A DNA stretch of 64,000 bases, taken from Gracilibacillus lacisalsi DSM 19029 (GTDB taxonomy: Bacteria; Bacillota; Bacilli; Bacillales; Amphibacillaceae). The stretch lies in the NCBI RefSeq assembly GCF_000377765.1, contig NZ_KB898663.1:186001-250000 (forward strand), in the 5' to 3' direction. The notes under the pieces were generated by a model. It ran no database searches and was not told where the DNA came from. It saw only the letters and a program-made list of their open reading frames with translations. Shown here one piece after another: positions 1 through 8,784 of this stretch (position 1 is the first letter of the stretch; each line of letters starts with the position of its first letter). Position numbers and translations under genes: made by a program.

Positions 1-1415
1 TCATATACTGCCTCTGAATCGTTTGAAACATTGACAGTTACTGGTTGATCTGTACCAGTAGCTGATCCGTCAAATGTCTGTTTTAAGTTAAAGGTTACAC
101 CGTCAATTTGAAATGTATTACTATGACGTTCCGTATTTAAATCGTTAATAGTAAACTTAGCGTTTTGTCCTTCCGTATAATTTGTTTTTGCGTCTGTAAA
201 ACCTAAAGTGCTTTTAATAAAGTCGCCTGAGACAGTAATGTCATCTTCACCAGCAACAAAGTCACCTGTCTCACTTCTTCTTAGAGTTAATTGATCTGAA
301 AATGAGTCATACATCATCGATACACCAATATCCGCATTATTCACTTTATTGACGACTTGATTTAGCGATTGATCTCCCGTTACAAAAAATTGTTTATAGG
401 ACTCACCATCTTTGGTATTTGCACCTACACCAAAAGATGTATAATTTTGCTGATAGTCCAGAGTTATGTCCTTCTCTGCAGTTGTTGCTGAATCTAACGC
501 AATTGTTCCCGTTGCGACATTAATTTGACCAATTGACACAGAAGGATCATTTTCATCTACTAAGGTATATACATCACCATTTTGAGAACTTAAATCAATT
601 TTATAGTTCGTATTATCATAATTAAAATTAAAATTATCTGCAAAATTATTCCCGTCTGCATCCTCTGTAGCAATTGAAGTTGCACCAATTTTGATTGCTT
701 TTACATCTTCACTTATAGTTTTTGATACTGTATTTGTATCTGTAACATATTGTGTTGCAACTGTATCACCTTTTTTCAATACACCATCAGCAAAAGTAAT
801 ATCACCAGTAGCATAGTCAACATAAAATTCATTTTCTGCTAGATTAGCTTGATCGGTAGACTGTTTAAAACCTTTACCATTCACTTCGACACTCAAAGCG
901 GAATCTGTTTTTAAAGTTTCGCCTAATGAAACATTCGTTGTTGCTGCATCAATATCTTCTGTCTTATTTTTAATCACACCTTGTTCCCAATTGACAGGAC
1001 TGTCTAGTTTGCTAGATTCATTGATTAAACTTTTACTCGCATCTATTTTATTTGTTGAATCAGCAGAAATAGCTCCCTCATTCACCCAAGAGGCAGATTT
1101 AGCAAGTTGGTCTACTTTTGTTAGCGAAAAGGAAGTTTGGCTTGCAGCACTTGAAGCTGTAGCAGTGACAGCATCCTCATTTGTTGAAGAGACTTGTCTA
1201 GCTCGATAATTTGTCGTTAATTTCATTTGTGTAAGCTTTGAACTGAAATCAAGTAGTAAAGTGTTCATTTCACGATACGAGTCGCGCTTCCACTCTAACT
1301 CCTGCTTTTGTTGTTCCATTCGCTGTAATGGCATTCGTTCAGCTTTCATTAAATCTCTAACCATCGAATCGATATCCATACCACTAGCGAATCCGGTAAC
1401 ACGCATATTATTCAT
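1..1415 (-). CDS. fliD: Flagellar hook-associated protein 2 / filament cap FliD (3' end beyond window)
   Basis: The frame is open from an ATG at 1415 to the window edge, giving 471 visible residues. The N-terminus (MNNMRVTGFASGMDIDSMV, then a KAERMPLQRMEQQK stretch) is the FliD_N signature. FliD caps the growing filament and promotes flagellin folding outside the cell. The middle is Thr/Ser/Asp-rich, as in the surface-exposed D2/D3 region. The family is about 500 residues in Bacillus, so only the C-terminal coiled coil is probably missing. It has its own sigma-D-like promoter just upstream, which suits a gene separated from hag by about 41 kb. No flaG-like gene lies between this start and the next gene. 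Confidence 0.95.
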   Translation of the reverse strand, partial: MNNMRVTGFASGMDIDSMVRDLMKAERMPLQRMEQQKQELEWKRDSYREMNTLLLDFSSKLTQMKLTTNYRARQVSSTNEDAVTATASSAASQTSFSLTKVDQLAKSASWVNEGAISADSTNKIDASKSLINESSKLDSPVNWEQGVIKNKTEDIDAATTNVSLGETLKTDSALSVEVNGKGFKQSTDQANLAENEFYVDYATGDITFADGVLKKGDTVATQYVTDTNTVSKTISEDVKAIKIGATSIATEDADGNNFADNFNFNYDNTNYKIDLSSQNGDVYTLVDENDPSVSIGQINVATGTIALDSATTAEKDITLDYQQNYTSFGVGANTKDGESYKQFFVTGDQSLNQVVNKVNNADIGVSMMYDSFSDQLTLRRSETGDFVAGEDDITVSGDFIKSTLGFTDAKTNYTEGQNAKFTINDLNTERHSNTFQIDGVTFNLKQTFDGSATGTDQPVTVNVSNDSEAVY

Positions 1416-1451
1416 TTTCCCACGTCCTTTTTTGATAACCTTTTAATACTA

Positions 1452-1478
1452 TTATCGGATAAAGTAATAATATATTTA
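1452..1478 (-). promoter_or_regulatory. Sigma-D-type promoter for fliD
   Basis: On the minus strand TAAA (1478-1475) is followed by exactly 15 bases and then TCCGATAA (1459-1452). This fits the Bacillus sigma-D consensus TAAA-N15-GCCGATAT with two mismatches in the -10 element. It lies about 37 bp upstream of the fliD start. Confidence 0.75.
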
Positions 1479-1509
1479 ATAAATATCAATATATTTTTTA
1501 GGACAAGCA

Positions 1510-1532
1510 AAATAACTGCTTATCATAAGCAG
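1510..1532 (-). terminator. Intrinsic terminator of the moxR-DUF58 operon
   Basis: CTGCTTAT-C-ATAAGCAG (1516-1532) is a perfect inverted repeat directly after the stop codon at 1533. On the minus strand it is followed by a short T-rich run. Confidence 0.7.
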
Positions 1533-2849
1533 CTATTTATTATTATTCATATACCTCCATATTTCTTGTAGTTGTTGAAGGTTATCTTGACGAAGAGTTC
1601 CTTTTCCGTATCGGACATTATCATACAATGTTTCCAATTGTACTAATTGCTGATTTTTCTCTGTTAATGCTAATACTTCATGTGCAGTCAGCGATTCACG
1701 CCATTTTTCTTGTTTTTTGACATCACGGGCAATTCGGCGGTATAGAAATCGCACTTTTTCTTCGTTTGTCAAACGTTCAAATTTCGGCTTCCTTTTTGTT
1801 ATCTGACGGAAGGCTTCCGTTATTTTTTCCTGATTTTCTTTTCGCCATTTCTTCCAGTCAAAAAGGCTTTCCTTCTCATCTCGGTAATCTGTTGCCGTTT
1901 CTGCTACTAGTTTCTTTCCGAATACTTGATGAATCATTTTCCATAATGAAAGGATTGCTCTTATAAGCAATCTGCGGAATTTCTTAAATAGAATTGCAAT
2001 AAACAAGAGAATCAAAATTGCTACTAGTACTAATCCCATAATATATGTTAGTGCATCCATAAACTCCGCAAACCTTGAAGACTCCTGCTCTTCTGCAGCT
2101 GGAAATACAGGCATTTCATTAGCTTGTTGGGGCTCCTCGATGATTTCATTATCATTTTCAGACAATGAAGCGAGCCACATAATCGACTGAATGATCGATC
2201 GTACACTGTGATAAAGCGCTGATTGGACGACTTGGAAATTGGTGATCGCAAATACAACTAACAGAGTAATGATTAAATATACTCGATTTAGTTTTGTAAT
2301 TTCTGGAGCCATTTTTTTCTGCTTATCTTTAGCTAGCGACTCTTTATGCAAATGCTCTTGATTGGTGATAAATAACATGATGATGATAAACAAAAAGCCC
2401 GGATAACTGATCCAATGTTGGTACCCTTCTAAGGAATCAATATTAATAAATACAAGGTAACCAACGAAATAGACAGGCATGCTGACTGCCCAAAAGATCC
2501 TACTCGGTAAAATATCTTGCCATTCATTTTCAGCGTGCTGAATTCCCCGATAGGAAACGACTAGACTGAATAGCAATCCAGGAATAAATGCCCAGATAGT
2601 TGATGATACAATCCAACTGATGATCATAGTGATGACAGCTGCACTAATCAATACCTTCCAGCGATTATTTAACCAGCAACGAATAAAATAAGAGACAGTA
2701 AATAAAACAAGTAAGGACAGAAACCAATAGTACAAATCAGGTTCAGTAAAAACAAGAACACCAACGATTAAGAACACCGGGAAGAATCCAATAAACTCAA
2801 TCACTCCGTGCATAATCGGGGGAATATGTTGTTTTAGTTTAGCTAGCAT
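1533..2849 (-). CDS. YebA-like multi-pass membrane protein, C-terminal DUF4129-like region, no transglutaminase core
   Basis: Third gene of a MoxR-DUF58 operon, the position of B. subtilis yebA. An ATG at 2849 (MLAKLKQHIPP) is preceded by AAAAGGGGG at good spacing and is preferred. An in-frame TTG at 2882 would add 11 residues. About six hydrophobic segments fill the first 220 residues. After a Glu-rich loop there is another membrane helix (about residue 270), then a cytosolic C-terminus rich in Arg/Lys/Glu ending in a DUF4129-like stretch (RFLYRRIARDV ... LTAHEVLAL). The usual YebA protein is about 740 residues with an extracellular transglutaminase domain. No Cys-His-Asp core is seen in this 438-residue protein. 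Its function is unknown. Confidence 0.75.
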   Translation of the reverse strand: MLAKLKQHIPPIMHGVIEFIGFFPVFLIVGVLVFTEPDLYYWFLSLLVLFTVSYFIRCWLNNRWKVLISAAVITMIISWIVSSTIWAFIPGLLFSLVVSYRGIQHAENEWQDILPSRIFWAVSMPVYFVGYLVFINIDSLEGYQHWISYPGFLFIIIMLFITNQEHLHKESLAKDKQKKMAPEITKLNRVYLIITLLVVFAITNFQVVQSALYHSVRSIIQSIMWLASLSENDNEIIEEPQQANEMPVFPAAEEQESSRFAEFMDALTYIMGLVLVAILILLFIAILFKKFRRLLIRAILSLWKMIHQVFGKKLVAETATDYRDEKESLFDWKKWRKENQEKITEAFRQITKRKPKFERLTNEEKVRFLYRRIARDVKKQEKWRESLTAHEVLALTEKNQQLVQLETLYDNVRYGKGTLRQDNLQQLQEIWRYMNNNK

Positions 2850-3960
2850 CGGCCTCTGCCCCCTTTTCTTGCTCATCACCAATGATAACCACCTCTACTG
2901 CATTGCCGAGGCTTTCTAACTGAGCAATCTGCTTTTCCATTTTTTCCGTTCTTCTAATAGCAAAAATAATCATATCTGTCTTGGTTAGCCCTTGGTCAAT
3001 ATCCTCCTGCAAAAAGGCACGAAAATTTCGGCTTCGGTCCATCTTCACTTTTGCGATGGCATCCAAAATATACGCTATCTGCTGACCACTGTTCGATGGT
3101 GCCACACGTACAGACGGTTTGATCCGCTCTGTTGTATTCGTAAATGGTTCGACAAAATAGCCATTACAACCGAAACCGGTAGAAATCCCCTGTTCTATCG
3201 CATAGTTCGCTAAAGAAGCTGCATAGGATAATCCTTTCTCCACCATTTCGGGTTGTTCAATCGGCATTCGGATATCTTCGTTCGTATCAAAATTAACGTA
3301 GATCATTAGATGATGATCAGCGGTGAAATCCTTCTTATTAATTTGTAATGATTGTGTTCTTGCAGTTGCTTTCCAGTTAATCGTATTGAGTGGATCTCCT
3401 TGCTGGTACTCTCTAATCCCTGCTTGTAAAAAGGGGTCCTCGACGATCCATCTTTTTACAGTAATATCTCCTAACCAGCTATGGGATGGTAACGGAATAT
3501 CTTCTAATGGTACCAGTTTCGGATAAACGGTGACCGCTATACTTGCCTCAAAAGAATCAAAGACTTCACCAAAACCGACACCATCCCCTGTTGTAACCGA
3601 AACGGTGTTTAACGGATAATAGCCCCGTTTCGTTCCGATCAACCGATGCCGGCGTGTTACTTTCTGATAGGGTAACAAACTGAACAGTGTACGGTGGAAC
3701 ATTTCTCCTTGCCGCTGTTGCTCTTTTTCCGATTGGGTAATAAGATAGGGACTCATTTTCGACTCTAAGCGAATCCATGGAATAGGCAATAGTTTCTTGT
3801 TGGCAATTTCATCCACCATTTCGATCGTTTCTCCTTCAAAGACCGCATCCTGCTTAAAAGCACGTTGATAAGTTATCCCTTTTAACCCAAACTTACTATA
3901 CAACATTCCTTGTAAGAAAATAATGATAAGTAGTACTACAATGATCCAAGCTATATTCAT
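2839..3960 (-). CDS. DUF58 domain protein (YeaD-like)
   Basis: 373 residues. One N-terminal membrane helix (residues 3-20) precedes a beta-rich region. The DUF58 signature lies around residues 185-210 (YQQGDPLNTINWKATART), followed by a VWA-like fold. DUF58 proteins work with MoxR ATPases, probably as chaperone-type or adaptor modules at the membrane; the client is unknown. Translation is coupled to the upstream moxR gene by a 4-bp ATGA overlap, and the downstream gene overlaps its end. The three genes form one operon, as in B. subtilis yeaC-yeaD-yebA. Confidence 0.9.
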   Translation of the reverse strand: MNIAWIIVVLLIIIFLQGMLYSKFGLKGITYQRAFKQDAVFEGETIEMVDEIANKKLLPIPWIRLESKMSPYLITQSEKEQQRQGEMFHRTLFSLLPYQKVTRRHRLIGTKRGYYPLNTVSVTTGDGVGFGEVFDSFEASIAVTVYPKLVPLEDIPLPSHSWLGDITVKRWIVEDPFLQAGIREYQQGDPLNTINWKATARTQSLQINKKDFTADHHLMIYVNFDTNEDIRMPIEQPEMVEKGLSYAASLANYAIEQGISTGFGCNGYFVEPFTNTTERIKPSVRVAPSNSGQQIAYILDAIAKVKMDRSRNFRAFLQEDIDQGLTKTDMIIFAIRRTEKMEKQIAQLESLGNAVEVVIIGDEQEKGAEADAS

Positions 3961-4925
3961 TCTCGGATCAGTTCCTTTTCAGACTCTGTTGGAACAGCAA
4001 CTTGACGTAAAACATCATTTAATACACTATCGACTTCACCCTGCTTCACACCAATTCTTTGGGCAAGGACAATACGATGGCCTAATACAGGATTTGCCAT
4101 TTTCTTAATATCATCGGGAATCACATACGTTCTGCCTTGTAATAACGCATATACCTGTACTGCTTTTAACAATGCTTGGCTTCCTCGAGGGCTAACCCCC
4201 AATGCTACACTGTCATGCTCGCGTGTCTGTTCTACCACATCAATCAAATAACTAAGCACATCTTCACTAATGTCCACTTCACTATATATTTCCTGCATCT
4301 TCACAATCTCATCCACAGTAACAATCGACTGCAATGTATCTAAGGGATTCTCAGCCTTGAATCGCTTAAGAATCTCCAGACCTTGCTCACGACTTGGATA
4401 ACCCATATTGATTTTTAATAAAAAACGGTCTAACTGTGCTTCCGGTAATGGGAAGGTACCTTGACTTTCGATCGGGTTTTGTGTTGCGATTACTAAGAAA
4501 GGCTTTGCTAATGTATGCGTATTGCCGTCAATCGTCACCTGTCGCTCTTCCATACTTTCCAGCAAACTGGACTGTGTTCGTGGTGTCGCACGGTTAATTT
4601 CATCTGCTAATAATATATTGGTAAAAATCGGTCCCGGACGAAATTCGAACTCGCCTTTTTGCTGGCTGTAGAAATGGATACCAGTAATATCAGTTGGCAA
4701 TAAATCGGGAGTGAATTGAATCCGTTTGAAATCCCCTGCCAGTGATTTAGCCAATGATTTTGCCATCAGCGTTTTTCCTGTTCCCGGTACATCCTCCAGA
4801 AGAACATGCCCCGAGGAAATCATCGCCACCAAGAGCAGATCAATTGTATCCTCCTGCCCCACTACAACCTGATTGACATTCGCTTTTATTTTGCTCGTTA
4901 TCTGTTGAATTTCCATTAATTCCAT
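3957..4925 (-). CDS. MoxR-family AAA+ ATPase (YeaC-like)
   Basis: About 322 residues. Walker A is EDVPGTGKTLMA (about residues 43-54), Walker B ILLADEINRATPRTQ (about 106-120) and sensor 1 ATQNPIESQG. These are typical of MoxR ATPases, which remodel or activate partner proteins carrying VWA or DUF58 domains. An ATG at 4925 follows AAAGGGG by 10 bases. A TTG at 4928 is also possible. This is the first gene of the operon. The 245 bp to the divergent flavoprotein gene must hold both promoters. Confidence 0.92.
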   Translation of the reverse strand: MELMEIQQITSKIKANVNQVVVGQEDTIDLLLVAMISSGHVLLEDVPGTGKTLMAKSLAKSLAGDFKRIQFTPDLLPTDITGIHFYSQQKGEFEFRPGPIFTNILLADEINRATPRTQSSLLESMEERQVTIDGNTHTLAKPFLVIATQNPIESQGTFPLPEAQLDRFLLKINMGYPSREQGLEILKRFKAENPLDTLQSIVTVDEIVKMQEIYSEVDISEDVLSYLIDVVEQTREHDSVALGVSPRGSQALLKAVQVYALLQGRTYVIPDDIKKMANPVLGHRIVLAQRIGVKQGEVDSVLNDVLRQVAVPTESEKELIRE

Positions 4926-5173
4926 CAATTAAAAACCCCTTTACAAATATGTGTGCGCTTACAAGATACTATGCTACAGTTATATCATTTCTTCAACTAA
5001 TAGGCAAAAAATTTCCATTACATTTTCAGAATAATCAAACATTTTAATTTATCCAGATTTTTTATGGTTTTGTATAGTTTTATTGCACTAATTTTGGTAG
5101 TCTAATTATAGATAAGATTGGGAAACTATCTTTAATGAACATCGATTTTATGATAGACAGGGGTTTTGAAAAG

Positions 5174-6235
5174 ATGAAAAGGGTTGTTTTAATCGGTGGC
5201 GGTTACGGTGGAATGAACGCCTTACACCAATTAATTGATAACGGTATACCGAGTGATGTGCAGGTGACAGTGATTGATCGTAATCCATATCATTCATTAA
5301 AAACTGAATTTTATGCGATATCTGCAGGTACGAAGTCAGACAAGGAAGTTCGCATTGACTTCCCGATACATGAACAAATTACATACATATTTGGTGAAAT
5401 TGTAGAGATTAACACAGAAAACGAACAGATTCGCCTGAAAGACAATGAAGTACCTGTCGAATATGACTACTTGTTAATCGGGTTAGGCTGTGAAGATAAT
5501 TATCACGGTATTCAAGGTGCAATGGAATATACCGAAAGTGTCCAAACAATCGCGAAAGCACGTCAGGCAAGCATAAAAGTTAATAATTTGCCTGCATATA
5601 GTCAAGTATCTGTTGTTGGTGCCGGTTTAAGTGGGATTGAGGTTGCATCTGAAATTAGAGAAAGCAGACCAGATTTGAATATTCGCTTATTAGATCGCGG
5701 TTCATCTGTCTTGTCCGCATTCGATGAAAAAATTCAAACCTATGTAGAAGATTGGTTCCGCAAAAACGAAGTAAAAATCTTACATCATAGTAATGTAGAA
5801 TTAGTTGCAGAAGGTATCTTCTATAATAATGGTGAAGGTATCGAAAGTGATGTCATCATTTGGACAGCTGGAGTGAGGCCTCATTATTTGGTACGCAGCC
5901 TCCCTTTCGAAAAGGATCGTCATGAAAAAATTATCGTCAATGAATTTTATCAAGTACCTTCCAATCCTAATGTCTATGTTGTTGGTGACTGTGTCGCATC
6001 TGATTATTCTCCAAGTGCCCAGCTTGCAGGGGTTCAAGGGGAACAAATCGGTGATATTCTTTCGGATGTATTAACAGGCAATGAACCACGTAAACCTCGA
6101 GAAATTAAGCTAAAAGGGCAGCTCGGTTCACTCGGTAAATCAGACGGGTTCGGAAATATGTACCGTCAACCAGTAACAGGACTTTTACCACGCTTGGCGA
6201 AATCCGGTGTTCTCTGGTTGAATAAACGACATTAA
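5174..6235 (+). CDS. yutJ: NADH dehydrogenase-like FAD-dependent oxidoreductase (YutJ-like)
   Basis: 353 residues from ATG 5174 (MKRVVLIGGGYGGMNALHQ), a length close to B. subtilis YutJ. The upstream in-frame ATG at 5135 would add 13 unrelated residues before the FAD-binding GxGxxG. A second Rossmann motif (VVGAGLSGIEVASEI, about residue 152) should bind NAD(P)H, and NVYVVGDCV is the flavin-contacting motif near the C-terminus. It is a pyridine nucleotide-disulphide reductase fold of the type II NADH dehydrogenase group, without a clear membrane anchor. The role of YutJ is not established. A possible promoter, TTGCAC-N18-TATAGA, lies at about 5084-5113. Confidence 0.85.
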   Translation: MKRVVLIGGGYGGMNALHQLIDNGIPSDVQVTVIDRNPYHSLKTEFYAISAGTKSDKEVRIDFPIHEQITYIFGEIVEINTENEQIRLKDNEVPVEYDYLLIGLGCEDNYHGIQGAMEYTESVQTIAKARQASIKVNNLPAYSQVSVVGAGLSGIEVASEIRESRPDLNIRLLDRGSSVLSAFDEKIQTYVEDWFRKNEVKILHHSNVELVAEGIFYNNGEGIESDVIIWTAGVRPHYLVRSLPFEKDRHEKIIVNEFYQVPSNPNVYVVGDCVASDYSPSAQLAGVQGEQIGDILSDVLTGNEPRKPREIKLKGQLGSLGKSDGFGNMYRQPVTGLLPRLAKSGVLWLNKRH

Positions 6236-6243
6236 AGGAAATG

Positions 6244-6272
6244 CAGACATGTTGAATAACATGTCTGTTTTT
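6244..6272 (+). terminator. Intrinsic terminator after yutJ-like gene
   Basis: A perfect 10-bp stem CAGACATGTT / AACATGTCTG with a GAAT loop is followed by TTTTT. Confidence 0.9.
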
Positions 6273-6282
6273 ATCGTTGATC

Positions 6283-6298
6283 GTTCTTTCTGAAGAAC
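6283..6298. promoter_or_regulatory. SinR operator candidate 1
   Basis: GTTCTTTCTGAAGAAC is an inverted repeat of the SinR box (consensus GTTCTYT), with a perfect box on the top strand. It lies about 180 bp upstream of the tasA-like gene. Confidence 0.6.
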
Positions 6299-6353
6299 AA
6301 AAAATATGTAAAAATCTAAAATTCATTGATATTTAAAGGATTTTAAAGTATTT

Positions 6354-6360
6354 GTTCTTT
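6354..6360. promoter_or_regulatory. SinR operator candidate 2
   Basis: A single perfect GTTCTTT box lies upstream of the likely -35 element of the matrix operon. Confidence 0.5.
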
Positions 6361-6400
6361 ATAACGATCAAAAAGACGGATTTTCCCCTTTTATCGGACT

Positions 6401-6428
6401 TTTAAAAAAGTATATCTAGATGTACAAT
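6401..6428 (+). promoter_or_regulatory. Candidate sigma-A promoter of the matrix operon
   Basis: TTTAAA (6401-6406) is separated by 16 bases from TACAAT (6423-6428). The start would be near 6435, immediately before the SinR palindrome at 6438. It is a moderate match to consensus. Confidence 0.45.
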
Positions 6429-6437
6429 GCAATTGTA

Positions 6438-6453
6438 GTTCTTAATAAAGAAC
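6438..6453. promoter_or_regulatory. SinR operator candidate 3 at the transcription start
   Basis: GTTCTTAATAAAGAAC is a 16-bp palindrome with a perfect GTTCTTT box on the bottom strand. It has the same spacing as candidate 1. Its position just after the predicted -10 would let SinR block initiation. Confidence 0.6.
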
Positions 6454-6477
6454 AAAAATATAAGGGAGGATTTATTT

Positions 6478-7089
6478 ATGTCTTTAAAAAAGAAATTAGG
6501 TATGGGCGTAGCGTCAGCGGCACTTGGTTTAGCGTTAGTGGGAGGAGGTACATATGCGTATTTCAATGATACTGAAGTTACGAACAATACATTCGCAGCA
6601 GGTACATTAGATTTATCAGTAGATCCTACTACTATTATCGATGTAGACAATCTAAAGCCAGGTGATTGGATGAACCGTTCTTTTGAGCTTATTAATGATG
6701 GTTCATTAAATATTTCAGAAGTAATTCTTGACACAGATTATACAGTAACGGATGCGAATGGCAACAATGTAGAGGATTTCGGTGATCACATTCGTGTTAA
6801 TTTCTTCTGGAATGCTGATAAAACTACTTTAGGTCCGGTATCTCCTGATCAGATTGTATTCTTTACCACTCTTTCCGAACTAAAAGATATGTCTCCTGAT
6901 ACGGTAGCAAATAATGTCTTTGTACCATGGCTTGAAGAAAGAGGTGGACTAGAAGCTGGTGATAGTGACACGCTTTACGTTCAATTCGAATTTGTTGATA
7001 ATGGCGAGGACCAAAACGAATTCCAAGGGGACTCTTTAGAACTTGAATGGACATTCACTGCTAACCAAGAAGCAGGCGAAGCTAGATAA
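6478..7089 (+). CDS. tasA: TasA/CalY-family matrix fibre protein
   Basis: 203 residues. A SipW-type signal region (KKKLGMGVASAALGLALVGGGTYAYF, broken here as residues 4-29) leads into NDTEVTNNTFAAGTLDLSV, the hallmark of TasA and camelysin (MEROPS M73, generally regarded as structural). The family motif NLKPGDW recurs at about residue 58. TasA forms extracellular fibres in biofilms after SipW cleavage. It is the first gene of the operon here, whereas B. subtilis has tapA-sipW-tasA. The start is fixed by AAGGGAGG seven bases upstream. SinR boxes lie in front and a strong terminator behind, so most transcripts may contain only this gene. Confidence 0.92.
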   Translation: MSLKKKLGMGVASAALGLALVGGGTYAYFNDTEVTNNTFAAGTLDLSVDPTTIIDVDNLKPGDWMNRSFELINDGSLNISEVILDTDYTVTDANGNNVEDFGDHIRVNFFWNADKTTLGPVSPDQIVFFTTLSELKDMSPDTVANNVFVPWLEERGGLEAGDSDTLYVQFEFVDNGEDQNEFQGDSLELEWTFTANQEAGEAR

Positions 7090-7096
7090 TTTTCAT

Positions 7097-7134
7097 GGAA
7101 AGGTGAGACAACCTCACCTTTCCAACCTTTTTTA
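7097..7134 (+). terminator. Strong terminator between tasA-like gene and tapA
   Basis: An 11-bp perfect stem GGAAAGGTGAG / CTCACCTTTCC with an ACAAC loop is followed by a T-rich run (CCTTTTTT). It probably sets the ratio of TasA to TapA and SipW by partial read-through. A separate tapA promoter is the alternative. Confidence 0.85.
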
Positions 7135-7208
7135 TTTATTACCGTGAATGTATAACCCGTTTGTATGTTCGCGAAAATAAATAAATTTTTCAAGATGGAG
7201 GAATGGCT

Positions 7209-8114
7209 ATGAGAAGTAAACGAATCATAAAGTATCGAAACAAATATAAAAAGGGAATCATAGCGGTGCAAATATTAATTATTTTATATGCCGCCTTGTT
7301 TTCTATATCTCAACTGACCTCCAATACTAGTGCTTTTTTTAATCATTCGAGTGCAGTAAATTTTTCGATACCGACTGGGTCGTGGTGGGACGGAAGTGAT
7401 TTGCTTTTTATTGGAAAAGGGAATCAAAATCTCAATGATGCTTGTCCACCAGTAGAATTTTCAGTAGAAATTAAAAACAATGGTTACAGCATGATCGACC
7501 CGACCAACTATGAAATCTTTTATATCGAGAACGGCAATCCCAAAAATGGTGAAAAAATATCAGAAGGTACGTTAGAAGCTATGCAAGCTGGCGAAATTAC
7601 CACGATATCTTATCAAGCTGAAGAAGAGGGATTTTATGTAGTAAAAGCTTATCAGCATCCTGATTATGAAGGGGAAGCAGAGAAAGTTATTTGGAGCGAA
7701 AAGATAAAAGTGAAATGTCCGGAGAAAGATAAAAAGAACGAGAAAGAAAAACAAGCTGATCAGGTTGAATCAATAGAGGATAAAGATATAGATAATGAAT
7801 CTAATGAAGAGGATTTAGAAGAACCAGCAGAATCAGAAGAAACCAAAGAGACACCAGAAAAAAATAGTGACGAACAGAATGAACAGCAATCATCCAATGA
7901 AACAGAAGAAAAACCAGATAAATCAGCAGAACAATCGAATAGTGAAAAAGAAACAACGGACCCTAAGCAAGAAGATAAACAAGCAAGTTCAAGTGAAAAA
8001 GAAAGACCTGACAAACCGAAGCAAGCAGTAACTAATAAAATAGAAAAAGAAAAACCTGTTGATGCGGAAGAACAGGAAAATTCTCAAGTGGAAAAAGAAG
8101 GTGAACAAGAATGA
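7209..8114 (+). CDS. tapA: TapA-like amyloid fibre anchoring/assembly protein
   Basis: 301 residues. The SD GGAGG is seven bases from ATG 7209, so the ATG at 7203 is too close to be used. A basic N-terminus and signal helix (about 17-38) lead to SNTSAFFNHSS, the SipW-type processing region. A beta-rich TapA domain follows (about 45-165) with two Cys (DACPPVEF and VKCPEK). The last 130 residues are a Lys/Glu/Ser/Asp-rich low-complexity tail, longer than in B. subtilis. TapA seeds TasA fibres and links them to the cell surface. It overlaps sipW by 4 bp (ATGA). Confidence 0.85.
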   Translation: MRSKRIIKYRNKYKKGIIAVQILIILYAALFSISQLTSNTSAFFNHSSAVNFSIPTGSWWDGSDLLFIGKGNQNLNDACPPVEFSVEIKNNGYSMIDPTNYEIFYIENGNPKNGEKISEGTLEAMQAGEITTISYQAEEEGFYVVKAYQHPDYEGEAEKVIWSEKIKVKCPEKDKKNEKEKQADQVESIEDKDIDNESNEEDLEEPAESEETKETPEKNSDEQNEQQSSNETEEKPDKSAEQSNSEKETTDPKQEDKQASSSEKERPDKPKQAVTNKIEKEKPVDAEEQENSQVEKEGEQE

Positions 8115-8707
8115 AAAAAAGCATCTGGAAACCAATCAGACGCACGATTAGTTTTCTTATTACCACAGTACTTTTTTTAACATTAGTATTTACCGTGTTT
8201 ATTACGATCTCATCAAAAGCCTCAGGTGGTGAACCGGAAATCATGGGATACCAGCTTAAAGCTGTGTTATCAGGATCCATGGAACCTGACATTCAAACGG
8301 GATCGATCATCGCCGTAAAACCTGGTGGCGATATGACAAGGTTTAATGAAGGAAATGTCATTACCTTCATTAATGAGGATGAAAATTTGATCACCCACCG
8401 TGTTGTCGATGTCACTCAAAGCGGTGAGCATATCATGTATGAAACAAAGGGCGATAACAATAATGCGCCTGATCCGACCCCAGTTCTTTCTGATAATGTT
8501 GTGGCTGAATTTGAAGGGTTCACCATCCCCTATTTAGGATATGTCGTCAATTTCGCTCATTCACAAGCGGGCAGTGCTATTTTATTAATCGTACCTGGTA
8601 TTTTATTGCTTGGCTACGCAGCATTTACCATTTGGCAGGCGATATCTCAATTAGATGTCAAACAATCATCTGAGACAAAAGTTAAAGAAACGATTGAACA
8701 GAAGTAA
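8111..8707 (+). CDS. sipW: Signal peptidase I, ER-type (SipW)
   Basis: 198 residues. An N-terminal membrane helix (13-34) is followed by the catalytic motif VLSGSMEPDI with Ser56. The second catalytic residue is a His (THRVVD, His96) rather than Lys, as in SipW and eukaryotic or archaeal signal peptidases. Asp residues of the KGDNNNAPDP box (about 113-122) complete the site. A C-terminal membrane helix lies at about 155-178. SipW cleaves TasA and TapA precursors. The 4-bp overlap with tapA shows translational coupling. Confidence 0.95.
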   Translation: MKKSIWKPIRRTISFLITTVLFLTLVFTVFITISSKASGGEPEIMGYQLKAVLSGSMEPDIQTGSIIAVKPGGDMTRFNEGNVITFINEDENLITHRVVDVTQSGEHIMYETKGDNNNAPDPTPVLSDNVVAEFEGFTIPYLGYVVNFAHSQAGSAILLIVPGILLLGYAAFTIWQAISQLDVKQSSETKVKETIEQK

Positions 8708-8784
8708 TATTTTATAAACACTCAGAAAAATTAATGCTATATGTTCCTTTCGTATAGCTTCCTTAAAAAGGCGGGTGATTTCAA

